Below, piece by piece: positions 1-12,263 of a DNA stretch of 64,000 bases. Source of the stretch: SCN-69-37 sp044507065 (GTDB lineage Bacteria > Acidobacteriota > Vicinamibacteria > Vicinamibacterales > SCN-69-37); NCBI GenBank assembly GCA_044507065.1, contig JBIQJY010000007.1:1-64000 (forward strand). Reading direction: 5' to 3'. Within the stretch, counting starts at the first letter, position 1, and every line of letters starts with the position of its first letter. Under the pieces are notes generated by a model. That model worked only from the letters and a program-made list of their open reading frames with translations, was not told where the DNA came from and did no database searches. The position numbers and the translations under genes were made by a program.

Positions 1-612
1 TCCCCAGCGGACGCCGGCAATCGAGTCCGAACCGCCCGCCGGGCCGCCCACCGAAAAGTAGATGAACAGGGCCTGTCCCTTGACGTAGGTCTCCGGCATG
101 AAGCCCCAGTAGCGGCTGTCCTCGGAGTTGTCGCGGTTGTCGCCCATCATGAAGTACTGGCCGTCGGGCACGGTGACCGGCCCGTACGCTTCTCGCAGAT
201 CGTTGGCCCTGGCGGGGCCGGTGGAGGCCGACTCGAAATACCGCGGATCGAGATACGGCTCGTCGATCGGCTGCCCGTTGATGAGTACGCGCTTGCGGCG
301 CAGCTCGAGGCGATCGCCGGGCAGGCCGATGACCCGCTTGATGAAGTCGCGATCGGGCTGCACCGGATACTTGAACACGATCACGTCGCCCCGCTCGATG
401 GGTTTCTGCGGCAGCAGCACCCGCTCGAGGCCGGTCATCGTCGGCGCGAAGGCCATCTTGTTGACGATGAGGTGGTCGCCGACGAGGAGGTTGTCCTCCA
501 TCGAGCCGGTGGGAATCTTGAAGGCCTGGAAGACGAACGTCCGAACGAACAGGGCCAGGATCACGGCCACGACGAGCGACTCGAAATACTCGCGCCCGGC
601 GCTCTTCTTCAT
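1..612 (-). CDS. lepB: Signal peptidase I (partial, C-terminus beyond window edge)
   Basis: Type I signal peptidase that cleaves Sec/Tat signal peptides at the outer face of the inner membrane. 204 codons are visible on the minus strand, starting at ATG 612-610, and the gene runs off the left edge. Residues about 13-31 form the N-terminal membrane anchor. The nucleophile lies in PTGSMEDN (Ser37) and the general base in RDFIKRVIGLPGD (Lys92). The later box GDNRDNSEDSRYWG is also present, so all diagnostic motifs are visible although the end is missing. The ATG follows the lepA TAG stop with no spacer, so the two are almost certainly cotranscribed as in the classical lepA-lepB operon. Confidence 0.93.
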   Translation of the reverse strand, partial: MKKSAGREYFESLVVAVILALFVRTFVFQAFKIPTGSMEDNLLVGDHLIVNKMAFAPTMTGLERVLLPQKPIERGDVIVFKYPVQPDRDFIKRVIGLPGDRLELRRKRVLINGQPIDEPYLDPRYFESASTGPARANDLREAYGPVTVPDGQYFMMGDNRDNSEDSRYWGFMPETYVKGQALFIYFSVGGPAGGSDSIAGVRWG

Positions 613-2427
<1,815 letters not shown>

Positions 2428-2437
2428 CGTGGGTTCT

Positions 2438-2443
2438 ATTATG
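2438..2443 (-). promoter_or_regulatory. -10 element of lepA-lepB
   Basis: Read on the minus strand the hexamer is CATAAT, five of six matches to TATAAT. The predicted transcription start near 2431 leaves only about 4 bases before TTG 2427 or 13 before ATG 2418. The -35 position (CTGCGA at 2466-2461, 17-base spacer) is weak. Confidence 0.45.
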
Positions 2444-2466
2444 TCCGGTTCGTGGATGGGTCGCAG

Positions 2467-2487
2467 GGGCGGGCCGTGTGCCCGCCC
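2467..2487 (-). terminator. GC hairpin between citrate synthase and lepA
   Basis: GGGCGGGC (2467-2474), a five-base loop and GCCCGCCC (2480-2487) form a perfect 8-bp stem. It lies 41 bases downstream of the citrate synthase stop and upstream of the lepA promoter. There is no T-run, so it may be a weak terminator, a transcript stabiliser or a short palindrome. Confidence 0.4.
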
Positions 2488-2527
2488 GCGGCTGCAGGCC
2501 GGATGCGGCCGGCCCGGGCACTGCGCC

Positions 2528-3682
2528 CTACCGCTGGTCGAGCGGCAGGACGTGCTGGGGATAGGGCGGGCCGATGTACTCGGTCCGGGGGCGAATCAGG
2601 CGATTGTTCGCGTACTGCTCGAGCACGTGCGCGGTCCAGCCCGACACGCGGCTGACGGCGAAGATGGGCGTATAGAGGTCGACCGGAATGCCCAGCGAAT
2701 AGAACATCGACGCCGAGTAGAAGTCGACGTTCGGGTTCAGCTTCTTCTCGCCCTTCACCACGGCCTCGATGCGCTCGGACATGGCGAACCACTGGGGTTC
2801 GCCCGATCGCTCGCCGAGCGCCTTCGAGAACCGGCGCAGGTGCGTCGCGCGTGGGTCTTCGGTGCGGTAGACGCGGTGGCCGAAGCCCGAGATCTTCTCC
2901 TTGCGCGCGAGCTTGGCGCGCACGACGGCCTCGGCCCGCTCGATGCCGCCATCGCGGCCGATGTCGAGCAGCATCTTCATCACCTCGGCGTTCGCCCCGC
3001 CGTGCAGCGGTCCCTTGAGCGCGCCAATCGCGCCCACGATGGCCGAGTGCAGGTCGGTCAGCGTGGCGGCAGCGACGCGCGCGGCAAACGTCGAGGCGTT
3101 CAGTTCGTGGTCGGCGTGCAGCACGAGCGACACGTCGAAGGCGCGCGCCTCGATGGCCGAGGGGCGACGGCCGGTGAGCATGTAGAGGAAATTGGCCGCG
3201 TGGCCCAGCGCCGGATCGGGATCGATCGCGCCGCCGCCGGCCGCCATCCGGCCCCACGTGGCGACAATCGCGCCAATCTGTCCGGTGAGCCGGATCGCCT
3301 TGCGCAGCTGCGCGGGCGCCGATCGCACGTCCCCATCCGCGTCGCCCTCGTGGTGCGGCAGCATCGACGTGAGCGTGCGCAGCGCGTCCATGCCGTCGAC
3401 GGGCGGCAGCATCTTCATCGCGCGGACGATGGAATCGGGGAGCCGGCGGGCGGCCGCCAGCTGTGTCTGCAGGTCGCCGAGCTCGGCACGCGTCGGCAGC
3501 CGGCCGTGCCAGAGCAGGAAGCAGGTTTCCTCGAACGACACGCCACGGTCCGCGTCGGCCAGTTCGTGGATGTCGTAGCCCTGATAGGCCAGGACGCCGC
3601 GGTCACCGTCGAGGAAACAGATCGCCGACGTGCCGGCGACAACGTCTTCCAGTCCGGCCTTCGGCTTCGCGTCGGTGGTCAT
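2528..3682 (-). CDS. gltA: Citrate synthase (type II, short form)
   Basis: Condenses acetyl-CoA and oxaloacetate into citrate at the entry of the TCA cycle. 384 residues, matching the short citrate/2-methylcitrate synthases rather than the longer hexameric enterobacterial form. The catalytic triad is visible: His227 in GPLHGGANAEV, His269 in GFGHRVYRTEDPRATHL and Asp320 in NPNVDFYSAS. The LHADHELNASTF motif around His189-192 is also typical. It starts 22 bases after the stop of the upstream glycosyltransferase gene, so the two probably share a transcript. A 2-methylcitrate synthase role cannot be excluded, but no prpB or prpD neighbour supports it. Confidence 0.9.
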   Translation of the reverse strand: MTTDAKPKAGLEDVVAGTSAICFLDGDRGVLAYQGYDIHELADADRGVSFEETCFLLWHGRLPTRAELGDLQTQLAAARRLPDSIVRAMKMLPPVDGMDALRTLTSMLPHHEGDADGDVRSAPAQLRKAIRLTGQIGAIVATWGRMAAGGGAIDPDPALGHAANFLYMLTGRRPSAIEARAFDVSLVLHADHELNASTFAARVAAATLTDLHSAIVGAIGALKGPLHGGANAEVMKMLLDIGRDGGIERAEAVVRAKLARKEKISGFGHRVYRTEDPRATHLRRFSKALGERSGEPQWFAMSERIEAVVKGEKKLNPNVDFYSASMFYSLGIPVDLYTPIFAVSRVSGWTAHVLEQYANNRLIRPRTEYIGPPYPQHVLPLDQR

Positions 3683-3704
3683 GGCAGTCCCGGGAATCGT
3701 CGGC

Positions 3705-5204
3705 CTACTTCCAGCCGGCCGTCTGCGGCGACTTGATCGCGATGTCCTCGCCGCGCAGCTGCTGCAGCATCGACATCAGGCCCAGGTAGAGGAACCCGAA
3801 CTGGAACAGCACGAGGAACGGCAACGTGCCGTAGATGCCGTTGGCCAGCGCGTAGAAGACCGTCATCGTGAAGTACAGCCCGAGCGCCACCTCGACGAAT
3901 GGCTGGATGGGCATCGACTGGTGGTATTTCTTGCCCTGCCATTCGTCCTGCCGGCGCTCGATGCCGTATTTCGGCGTCCGGGTGAACTCGCCCGGCGCTC
4001 CGAAGAGCGCCTCGAGCACGGCCTTGGCGTTGTTGACGGCGAGGCCGATGCCAATCGCCATGACGAGCGGCAGGTAGCGCACGCGCGTCTTCCAGTCCGG
4101 ATAGGTCTCACGCTGGCTGATCAGGTAGAAGTTGAACACCGACAGCGTGGCCGCCGCGAAGAGCGGGATGTCGATGAGCAGCATCTCGGTCCAGCCCATC
4201 TCGTAGCGGACGATCATGGCCGGGAACATCAGCAGCGACAGCGCCACCATCAGCAGGTAGTTGAAGTTCGCCGTCAGGTGGAAGAAGGCCTCGAGCTTCA
4301 CCTTCAGCGGCAGGTCCGACATCAGGATGTAGGGCAGCAGCTTGCGGCAGGTCTGGATCGACCCCTTGGCCCAGCGATGCTGCTGCGACTTGAAGGCGTT
4401 CATCTCGACGGGCACTTCGGCCGGCGTGACCACGTCGGGCAGGAACTGGAAGCGCCACCCGCGCAGCTGCGCGCGATAACTGAGGTCGAGGTCTTCGGTG
4501 AGCGTGTCGTGCTGCCAGCCGCCGGCATCATCGATCGCAACGCGGCGCCACAGCCCGGCCGTGCCGTTGAAATTGAAGAAGCACCCGGCCCGGTTGCGGC
4601 CGCCGTGCTCGAGGACGAAGTGCCCGTCGAGCAGGATGGCCTGCACGCGCGTCAGGAGCGAGTACGGCTGGTTGATGTGGCCCCAGCGCGCCTGCACCAC
4701 GGCGATGTCCGGGTCATTGAAGTAGGGGACGGTCCTTCGCAGGAAGTCGGGGTTGGGCACGAAGTCTGCGTCGAAGATCGCGATGAACTCGCCCTTCGAC
4801 ACTTTCAGGCCGGCATCAAGCGCGCCGGCCTTGTAGCCGGTGCGATCGGTGCGATGGACGTGCGTGATGTCGAAACCCCGCGCCCGCTGGCGGCGCACCG
4901 CGAGTTCCACGATCTCGCGCGTCTCGTCGGTCGAGTCGTCGAGCACCTGGATCTCGAGCTTGTCGAGCGGATAGTCGAGCGCGCAGATCGAGTCGATCAG
5001 CCGATCGACCACATACATCTCGTTGTAGACCGGCAGCTGCACCGTCACGACGGGCCACTCGTCGACGTGCGGCGGCGCGCCCGGTGCCCGGTCCCGGTTC
5101 TTCATGTACTGGTAGACGATGAAGTACCGGTGCCATCCGTAGATCCCCAGGATGCTCAACACAAAGAAGTAGGAAACGAGGATGAGCGTCTCAGATGTGG
5201 TCAT
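3705..5204 (-). CDS. Membrane GT2 glycosyltransferase, cellulose/mannan synthase-like
   Basis: Processive-type inverting glycosyltransferase of the inner membrane, 499 residues. An N-terminal membrane helix (about 6-25) precedes a GT2 domain with VLDDSTDET, IFDADFVPNPDFL, TEDLDLSYRAQLRG and the QQHRWAKG (QxxRW) motif that marks processive beta-glycan synthases. At least four C-terminal membrane segments follow. There is no PilZ domain, and no BcsB or BcsZ partner is nearby, so the polymer is unknown; glucomannan synthase-like enzymes have this layout. On the minus strand TAGAAT at 5246-5241 could be its -10, about 30 bases upstream of the ATG. Confidence 0.85.
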   Translation of the reverse strand: MTTSETLILVSYFFVLSILGIYGWHRYFIVYQYMKNRDRAPGAPPHVDEWPVVTVQLPVYNEMYVVDRLIDSICALDYPLDKLEIQVLDDSTDETREIVELAVRRQRARGFDITHVHRTDRTGYKAGALDAGLKVSKGEFIAIFDADFVPNPDFLRRTVPYFNDPDIAVVQARWGHINQPYSLLTRVQAILLDGHFVLEHGGRNRAGCFFNFNGTAGLWRRVAIDDAGGWQHDTLTEDLDLSYRAQLRGWRFQFLPDVVTPAEVPVEMNAFKSQQHRWAKGSIQTCRKLLPYILMSDLPLKVKLEAFFHLTANFNYLLMVALSLLMFPAMIVRYEMGWTEMLLIDIPLFAAATLSVFNFYLISQRETYPDWKTRVRYLPLVMAIGIGLAVNNAKAVLEALFGAPGEFTRTPKYGIERRQDEWQGKKYHQSMPIQPFVEVALGLYFTMTVFYALANGIYGTLPFLVLFQFGFLYLGLMSMLQQLRGEDIAIKSPQTAGWK

Positions 5205-5282
5205 AGAATGAGGCGACCGGGCCGTATGGGAGGCAGTGCAATTCTAGGGACCACCCCCGCCGGAGTCAAACTTCCACCCGTG

Positions 5283-6047
5283 ATGAACGAGCCGTTCCCG
5301 CCAGACGCACTCCGCGCGCTTCTCGACGCGGTGGCTGCCGGCCAGCTGTCGTCCGACGAAGCCGGACGCCGGCTGATGGCGGCCGGAACGGAGGACCTGG
5401 GCTTTGCCCGCGTGGACCACGACCGGGCGCGACGCCAGGGCTTTCCGGAAGTGATCTACGGCAGGGGCAAGACACCCGCGCAAATCGCGGCCATCGCCGA
5501 GGCCATCACCAGGCGCGGCGATGCCCTGCTCGTCACGCGAACCACGGCTGAGGCGTTCAAAGCCGTTGCCAAAGTCGTACCCGATGCGCGCTTCCATGAA
5601 CACGCGGGCATCATCGAGCGTCGCACGCCCGGTCCGGGCGGCGAGGGTGTCATTCTGGTGGTCTCGGCGGGTACTTCCGACGTGGCCGTGGCCGAAGAGG
5701 CCGCCATCACGGCCGAGGTCATGCGCAACCAGGTGGACCGGCTCTACGACGTCGGCGTCGCGGGCCTCCACCGCCTGCTCGAGCAGCTACCGCGGTTGTC
5801 TGCCGCCCGGGTCATTATTGTCGTCGCCGGGATGGAAGGTGCGCTCGTCAGCGTCGTGGCCGGCCTGGTGCGGGCGCCGGTCGTGGCGGTACCGACGAGC
5901 ACGGGATATGGCGCCGGCGCCGGAGGGGTCGCAGCCCTGCTGGCCATGCTCAACTCGTGCGCCATGGGCGTGTCGGTCGTCAACATCGACAACGGCTTCG
6001 GCGCCGCGGCCGTTGCCAGCGCGATTAACCGGAGTGGCGTGGCATAA
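5283..6047 (+). CDS. larB: Nickel-pincer cofactor biosynthesis protein LarB
   Basis: LarB carboxylates and hydrolyses nicotinic acid adenine dinucleotide to pyridinium-3,5-biscarboxylate mononucleotide, the first step towards the nickel-pincer nucleotide of lactate racemase and related enzymes. 254 residues. The N-terminal helical part has LDAVAAGQLSSDEAGRRL and PEVIYGRGKTPAQI. The C-terminal PurE-like part has SAGTSDVAVAEEA, VAGMEGALVSVVAGL, VAVPTSTGYGAG and the closing VNIDNGFGAA. The start is ATG 5283; the open frame extends much further upstream but only across the reverse strand of the glycosyltransferase. larC and larE are not in the window. Confidence 0.9.
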   Translation: MNEPFPPDALRALLDAVAAGQLSSDEAGRRLMAAGTEDLGFARVDHDRARRQGFPEVIYGRGKTPAQIAAIAEAITRRGDALLVTRTTAEAFKAVAKVVPDARFHEHAGIIERRTPGPGGEGVILVVSAGTSDVAVAEEAAITAEVMRNQVDRLYDVGVAGLHRLLEQLPRLSAARVIIVVAGMEGALVSVVAGLVRAPVVAVPTSTGYGAGAGGVAALLAMLNSCAMGVSVVNIDNGFGAAAVASAINRSGVA

Positions 6048-6048
6048 T
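6043..6048 (+). promoter_or_regulatory. Possible -10 element upstream of mutS2
   Basis: CATAAT overlaps the larB stop codon and precedes the mutS2 ATG (6081) by 32 bases, placing transcription start near 6055. No convincing -35 was seen inside larB. Confidence 0.35.
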
Positions 6049-6080
6049 AAAGGGCTTCCCGTTCTCCGACGGGGAATCCC

Positions 6081-8528
6081 ATGCAGGCTGCCGTTTTCCG
6101 AGCGCTCGAGTTCGACCGTATCCGAGACGTCTTGGCCACGCGGGCGTCGACCCCGCTCGGCCGGGCACGCCTCCTCGCGCTCGAGCCGTCGACCGACCCC
6201 GACGAGGTTCACGCGCTGCTCGACCTGACGCTCGAGGCCGTTGCCTTCGAACGTACCGGCGGCTCGCTCGGCATCAGGACACCCGAGGACCTCATCGCCA
6301 TCCTGAGCGCCCTCGGCGTCGAGGCCCAGCCGCTCGAGCCGCTGCCGCTGCTCGGACTCGCCACGTTCCTCGACTCGGTCGACGAGGTCGTCAATGCCGC
6401 GGCCCGGCGCGCCGGGCCCGCGCTGTCGGCCATTGCCGCGGGCGCGGCCTCCTTCAGTGACGAGTCGGCGGCCGTCCGCCGGGCCATCGAGCCAACCGGC
6501 GAAGTGAGCGATCGTGCCAGCGGCGCGTTGCGCGACATCCGCACCGCGTTGCGCCGCCAGCGGACATCACTGCGGACCACGCTCGACCGGCTCGCGCACG
6601 GGCGCGACACGGCGAAGTACCTCCAGGATCAGATCGTCACCGACCGCAACGGCCGCTACGTGCTCGTCGTGCGCGCCGAGCATCGCGACGCCATCCCGGG
6701 CCTCGTCCACGGCAGTTCGGCCAGCGGCGCCAGCCTGTACTTGGAACCGCTCGCCACCGTCGCGCTCAACAACGAGGTGGTGGCGCTGGTCGAACGCGAG
6801 AAGGCCGAGATTCATCGCATCCTGTCGGCGCTGACGCAGGCGTTCCGGTCGCGCGGCGACGACCTCGAGACGACGCTCGACGTGGCGGCGCGGCTCGATG
6901 AGCTGCACGCCAAGGCCGACCTCGCGCGGCGCGTCGACGGCGTGGCCCCGGCCCTCACGGGCGACAATCGCGTGGATTTCCGCGGCGCGCGGCATCCGCT
7001 GCTGATTCCGGCCGTGCGTGACCTGGCCGATCGCGAAGGGGCGGGCGCCGCACCGCACCCGGTCGCGTCGAACCTCACGCTCGTGCCACCGGACGGCGCG
7101 CTCGTGATTTCAGGTCCCAACACCGGCGGCAAGACGGTCGCGCTCAAGGCGTTCGGCCTGCTGGCGCTGATGGCCCAGTCGGGCCTGCTCGTGCCGGCCG
7201 AGGCCGACAGCAGCTTCACGCCGTTCCGCTCGATCTTTGCCGACATCGGCGACGCGCAATCGATCGCGGCCAGCCTCAGCACGTTTTCGTCGCACATCGC
7301 GCGCCTCGTCTCGATTGATCACACGCTCGAACTCCCGGCGCTCGTGCTGCTCGACGAAGTGGGCAGCGGCACCGACCCGCTCGAAGGTGGCGCGCTCGGC
7401 TCGGCGGTTGTCGATCACTTCCGGCGCCGCGGCGCGCTGGTCGTCGCCACGACACACGACGACGCCCTGAAGTCGTACGCGGCAACCACCGCGGGCGTGG
7501 CCTCAGCCGGGTTCGGGTTCCATCCCGACACCTACGCACCGACCTATCGGCTGCTCTACGGCACGCCGGGACGCAGCCTGGCGCTCGAGATTGCCGACCG
7601 GCTCGGCATGCCCCCCGGAGTGATTGCCGACGCGCGCCGCCGGCTGTCAGGGCGCGAGTCGCTCCTGGCCGCGCATCTGGCCGAACTCGACAAACAGCTC
7701 GCCCGTGTCGCCGAGGACCGCACGCGCCTCGACAGCGAGCGGGCGGCTCTCGATGCCGCACGCACCGAGGTGCTCGAGCGCGAAGCGCGGCTGACCGAAC
7801 GCGAAGCCGTGCTGCGCAAGCGGCTCGACGATCGGCTGAACGAGAAGCTGCGCGAGGCCCGCACCGAGGTCGACCGCATCGTCGGCCGGCTGAAGGAGCG
7901 CGCCGACGTGCTGCGCCGCGAGGCCGAGCAACGCGCGGCGTCCGGTGCGGCGCTCTCGACGGGCGAGGTCGGCGGTCTGGGCGCCGACGCGCGCGCCGCG
8001 TTGGGAGCGCTGTCGGGAGCACTCGGGACGGGCGAGGTCGCGCCGGAACTCGCACTTGCCGCGCCGCCCGCCGTCGGCGACAAGGTGTTCGTGGCCAGCT
8101 TGAATGCCGAGGGCGTCGTCCGCCAGGTGTCCGACCGGCACGTCGAGGTGGAAGTGCGGGGCAAACGCCTGCGCACACGGCCCTCAGACCTCCGGCGTCC
8201 GGCCGCCGCCAAAGCCGAGGCGCGTGGGCGCCATCACGGCGCGCCTTCGGGCGTCCGCGTCGACGCCGCGCTGCGCGAAGGCCCCACGCGCGACCTCGTG
8301 CTCATCGGCAGCACTGTGGACGAAGCCATCGACCGCGCCGCCAAGTTCCTCGACGACGCCCTGCTGGCCGATGAACGTCGGCTGCGGATCGTGCATGGGC
8401 ACGGGACTGGACGGCTGCGCGACGCGCTCTCGCGGTACTTCCAGGACCATCCGCTCGTCGCGCGCGTGTCGCTCGCGCCCGACAACGAGGGCGGGCGTGG
8501 CGCCACCATCGTCGAGCTGAAGGACTGA
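6081..8528 (+). CDS. mutS2: Endonuclease MutS2
   Basis: MutS-family ATPase with a C-terminal Smr nuclease. It suppresses homologous recombination and, in some bacteria, splits collided ribosomes. 815 residues. The MutS core is followed by Walker A SGPNTGGKTVALKAFGL and Walker B LVLLDEVGSGTDPLEGG. A long coiled coil runs from about residue 520 to 630, then a KOW-like segment (GDKVFVASLNAEGVV) and the Smr domain with LIGSTVDEAIDRA and the IVHGHGTGRLRDAL loop. The MutS mismatch-reading N-domain is absent, as expected for MutS2. The dnaG GTG follows three bases after the stop. Confidence 0.95.
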   Translation: MQAAVFRALEFDRIRDVLATRASTPLGRARLLALEPSTDPDEVHALLDLTLEAVAFERTGGSLGIRTPEDLIAILSALGVEAQPLEPLPLLGLATFLDSVDEVVNAAARRAGPALSAIAAGAASFSDESAAVRRAIEPTGEVSDRASGALRDIRTALRRQRTSLRTTLDRLAHGRDTAKYLQDQIVTDRNGRYVLVVRAEHRDAIPGLVHGSSASGASLYLEPLATVALNNEVVALVEREKAEIHRILSALTQAFRSRGDDLETTLDVAARLDELHAKADLARRVDGVAPALTGDNRVDFRGARHPLLIPAVRDLADREGAGAAPHPVASNLTLVPPDGALVISGPNTGGKTVALKAFGLLALMAQSGLLVPAEADSSFTPFRSIFADIGDAQSIAASLSTFSSHIARLVSIDHTLELPALVLLDEVGSGTDPLEGGALGSAVVDHFRRRGALVVATTHDDALKSYAATTAGVASAGFGFHPDTYAPTYRLLYGTPGRSLALEIADRLGMPPGVIADARRRLSGRESLLAAHLAELDKQLARVAEDRTRLDSERAALDAARTEVLEREARLTEREAVLRKRLDDRLNEKLREARTEVDRIVGRLKERADVLRREAEQRAASGAALSTGEVGGLGADARAALGALSGALGTGEVAPELALAAPPAVGDKVFVASLNAEGVVRQVSDRHVEVEVRGKRLRTRPSDLRRPAAAKAEARGRHHGAPSGVRVDAALREGPTRDLVLIGSTVDEAIDRAAKFLDDALLADERRLRIVHGHGTGRLRDALSRYFQDHPLVARVSLAPDNEGGRGATIVELKD

Positions 8529-8531
8529 CCG

Positions 8532-10304
8532 GTGGCACTGTTTCCGCAGGCATTCCTCGACGACTTGCGCGCGCAGACCGACATTGTCTCGCTCATCGGC
8601 GAGGTGGCGCCGCTTCGCAAGACCGGGGCGACGTGGAAGGGCCTCTGCCCTTTCCACCAGGAGCGCACGCCGTCGTTCAACGTGGTGCCCGACAAGGCCA
8701 TCTTCAAGTGCTTCGGCTGCGGGGTCGGCGGCGACGTGTTCAAGTTCGTGGAACTGCACCACAAGGTGACGTTCCCGGAAGCCGTGCGGATGGTGGCCAC
8801 GCGCGCCGGCGTGCCGGTCCCCGAAACGGGCGGCCCGGAGGATCGGCAGGCGGCCACCGAGCGCGAATCGCTGATCAAGCTCCACGACGAGGCCGCCGTG
8901 TTTTTTGCCGAGCAACTGGCCGGCGCGGCCGGTGCACGGGCTCGCCGGGAACTGGAGGGGCGCGGCCTGACGGCCGAGACCATCGGCACCTTTCGCTACG
9001 GCTTCGCGCCGGCGGGCGGGCGCGACACCCTGCACGCGCTGTTTGCGGGCCGGGGAGTGCCACTTCCCGTGCAACTTCGGAGCGGCCTTGTCGTCCAAAG
9101 AGAAGATGGGCGGATCGCGGACCGATTCCGGAATCGCCTCATGATTCCCATCGCCCGCGACACGGGCGCCACGGTGGCGTTCGGGGGTCGGGCGCTCGAA
9201 GAAGGCCAGGTTCCGAAGTACCTGAATTCACCGGAAACGCCGATATACACCAAGGGGCGAACGCTTTACGGGCTGGACGTGACGAAGGCGGCCATCCGGG
9301 CGCACAATTATTGTGTGCTGGTCGAGGGCTACTTCGACCTCGCCCAGGTCTGGCAGGCGGGCATCCAGGCGGTGGCGGCCCTGTGCGGGACGGCGCTGAC
9401 CACTTCCCAGGTACGTATACTCAAGAGGTTTGCGACGAAGGTGGTGCTGAGCCTCGACCCGGATGCGGCCGGGCAGGGCGCGGCGGCCCGGTCGTCGGAA
9501 CTTCTGGTGGCCGAGGGGTGTCAAGTCAATGTAGCCCTGCTGCCGGCCGGCTCGGATCCTGATACCTTTATTCGCCGCACGGGCGCGAAGGCCTATCGGG
9601 AACGGCTGACCGGATCGCAGCCGTATCTGGATTTCCTGCTCGAGCGGGCCAGCGCCGGGCGCGACCTGAATCGACCCGACCAGCGGCGTGTGTTCCTGAA
9701 CCAGATGCTCACAGTTGCGGCAACCATTCCCGATGCGGCCAGCCGCGATCAGTTCGCTGATCGCCTGGCGCACAAGGCACGCATCACCGAATCGGTGGTG
9801 CGCGACGAGATCCGCCGGGCGGCGGCGGGCCGACGGACCGAGGCCCCGGCCATTGCGGTGGCCGGGACGACGCGGCTGCTGCCGCACGAGCAGGGTCTGC
9901 TCTGGACGCTCGAACACCGCCCCGTGGAGGGGCTCGCGGCCGTCAGCCGGATTGATCCGGAGGATCTCGACGGGCTGCTTTCGGGACCGGTGCTGCTGCT
10001 GGCGGCCAGCCTGTCCGACGTGCCTCCCGAGCTGCTGCCGGGCCTGCTGCGCGATCGGATGAGCCCTGGCGAACGCGAGCTGTTCGAGCGCGCGGCGCGC
10101 GCCGACGCGCCCGCCGCCGAGCCGACCGCCTGTCTCAACGCGCTCAAGCGCGACCGTGTACGACGCGAGATCGCGCTCATTCAGCGCGAAATGGATCAAC
10201 TGCAGGAGGGCGCCCGCATGGATGACGCGGCACTCACTGCGCTGTGGCAACGCAAGAAAACGCTGCTCGAGCGGCTGGAAGATCTGAATCAGGGGAACGC
10301 GTGA
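8532..10304 (+). CDS. dnaG: DNA primase
   Basis: Makes RNA primers at the replication fork together with DnaB helicase. 590 residues, starting at GTG 8532. The N-terminal CHC2 zinc finger has Cys39, His42, Cys60 and Cys63 (LCPFHQERTPSF, FKCFGCGVGGDVF). The catalytic core contains RFRNRLMIPI and FGGRAL. The TOPRIM domain shows VLVEGYFDLAQ and LDPDAAGQGAA. A helical C-terminal helicase-interaction region follows. It sits between mutS2 and rpoD, a reduced macromolecular-synthesis operon without rpsU. Its stop codon lies just upstream of, and partly within, the rpoD ribosome binding site. Confidence 0.96.
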   Translation: MALFPQAFLDDLRAQTDIVSLIGEVAPLRKTGATWKGLCPFHQERTPSFNVVPDKAIFKCFGCGVGGDVFKFVELHHKVTFPEAVRMVATRAGVPVPETGGPEDRQAATERESLIKLHDEAAVFFAEQLAGAAGARARRELEGRGLTAETIGTFRYGFAPAGGRDTLHALFAGRGVPLPVQLRSGLVVQREDGRIADRFRNRLMIPIARDTGATVAFGGRALEEGQVPKYLNSPETPIYTKGRTLYGLDVTKAAIRAHNYCVLVEGYFDLAQVWQAGIQAVAALCGTALTTSQVRILKRFATKVVLSLDPDAAGQGAAARSSELLVAEGCQVNVALLPAGSDPDTFIRRTGAKAYRERLTGSQPYLDFLLERASAGRDLNRPDQRRVFLNQMLTVAATIPDAASRDQFADRLAHKARITESVVRDEIRRAAAGRRTEAPAIAVAGTTRLLPHEQGLLWTLEHRPVEGLAAVSRIDPEDLDGLLSGPVLLLAASLSDVPPELLPGLLRDRMSPGERELFERAARADAPAAEPTACLNALKRDRVRREIALIQREMDQLQEGARMDDAALTALWQRKKTLLERLEDLNQGNA

Positions 10305-10309
10305 AGGAG
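10304..10309 (+). promoter_or_regulatory. Shine-Dalgarno that selects the rpoD start
   Basis: AAGGAG begins on the last base of the dnaG TGA (10302-10304) and stands six bases before TTG 10316. This is a better match and spacing than the AGGGG at 10291-10295 in front of the alternative GTG 10301. Confidence 0.6.
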
Positions 10310-10315
10310 AACACC

Positions 10316-11995
<1,680 letters not shown>

Positions 11996-12000
11996 CGTCG

Positions 12001-12076
12001 GGGCCCCTAGCTCAGCGGTGAGAGCTGCCGGCTCATAACCGGTTGGTCCCAGGTTCGAATCCTGGGGGGCCCACCA
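12001..12076 (+). tRNA. tRNA with CAU anticodon, probably tRNA-Ile2 or elongator tRNA-Met
   Basis: A complete cloverleaf can be drawn. The acceptor is GGGCCCC/GGGGCCC, the D stem GCTC/GAGC, the anticodon stem GCCGG/CCGGT around loop CTCATAA, and the T stem CCAGG/CCTGG around TTCGAAT. A genomically encoded CCA ends at 12076. The G1-C72 pair rules out initiator tRNA. The variable loop TGGTC resembles the lysidine-modified tRNA-Ile2 more than elongator Met, but this cannot be settled by eye. It begins five bases after the rpoD stop and may be processed from the rpoD transcript. Confidence 0.93.
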
Positions 12077-12263
12077 CCCTTCACTTCCCTGCCCGCGCGG
12101 CGGCGCCGATTGCGTCGGCGTCGCTGCGACGGGATCAATTACGTCGGCGACGAATGCCGACACCGGCGCGCGTTCCGCACCGGCCGCCGCGTGGGACGCT
12201 CCCGGCCGCCGGGGCGCGGGGGTTGCATCCTCCCCCGATTGCTTCTAAGGTCTAGCAGTCACT

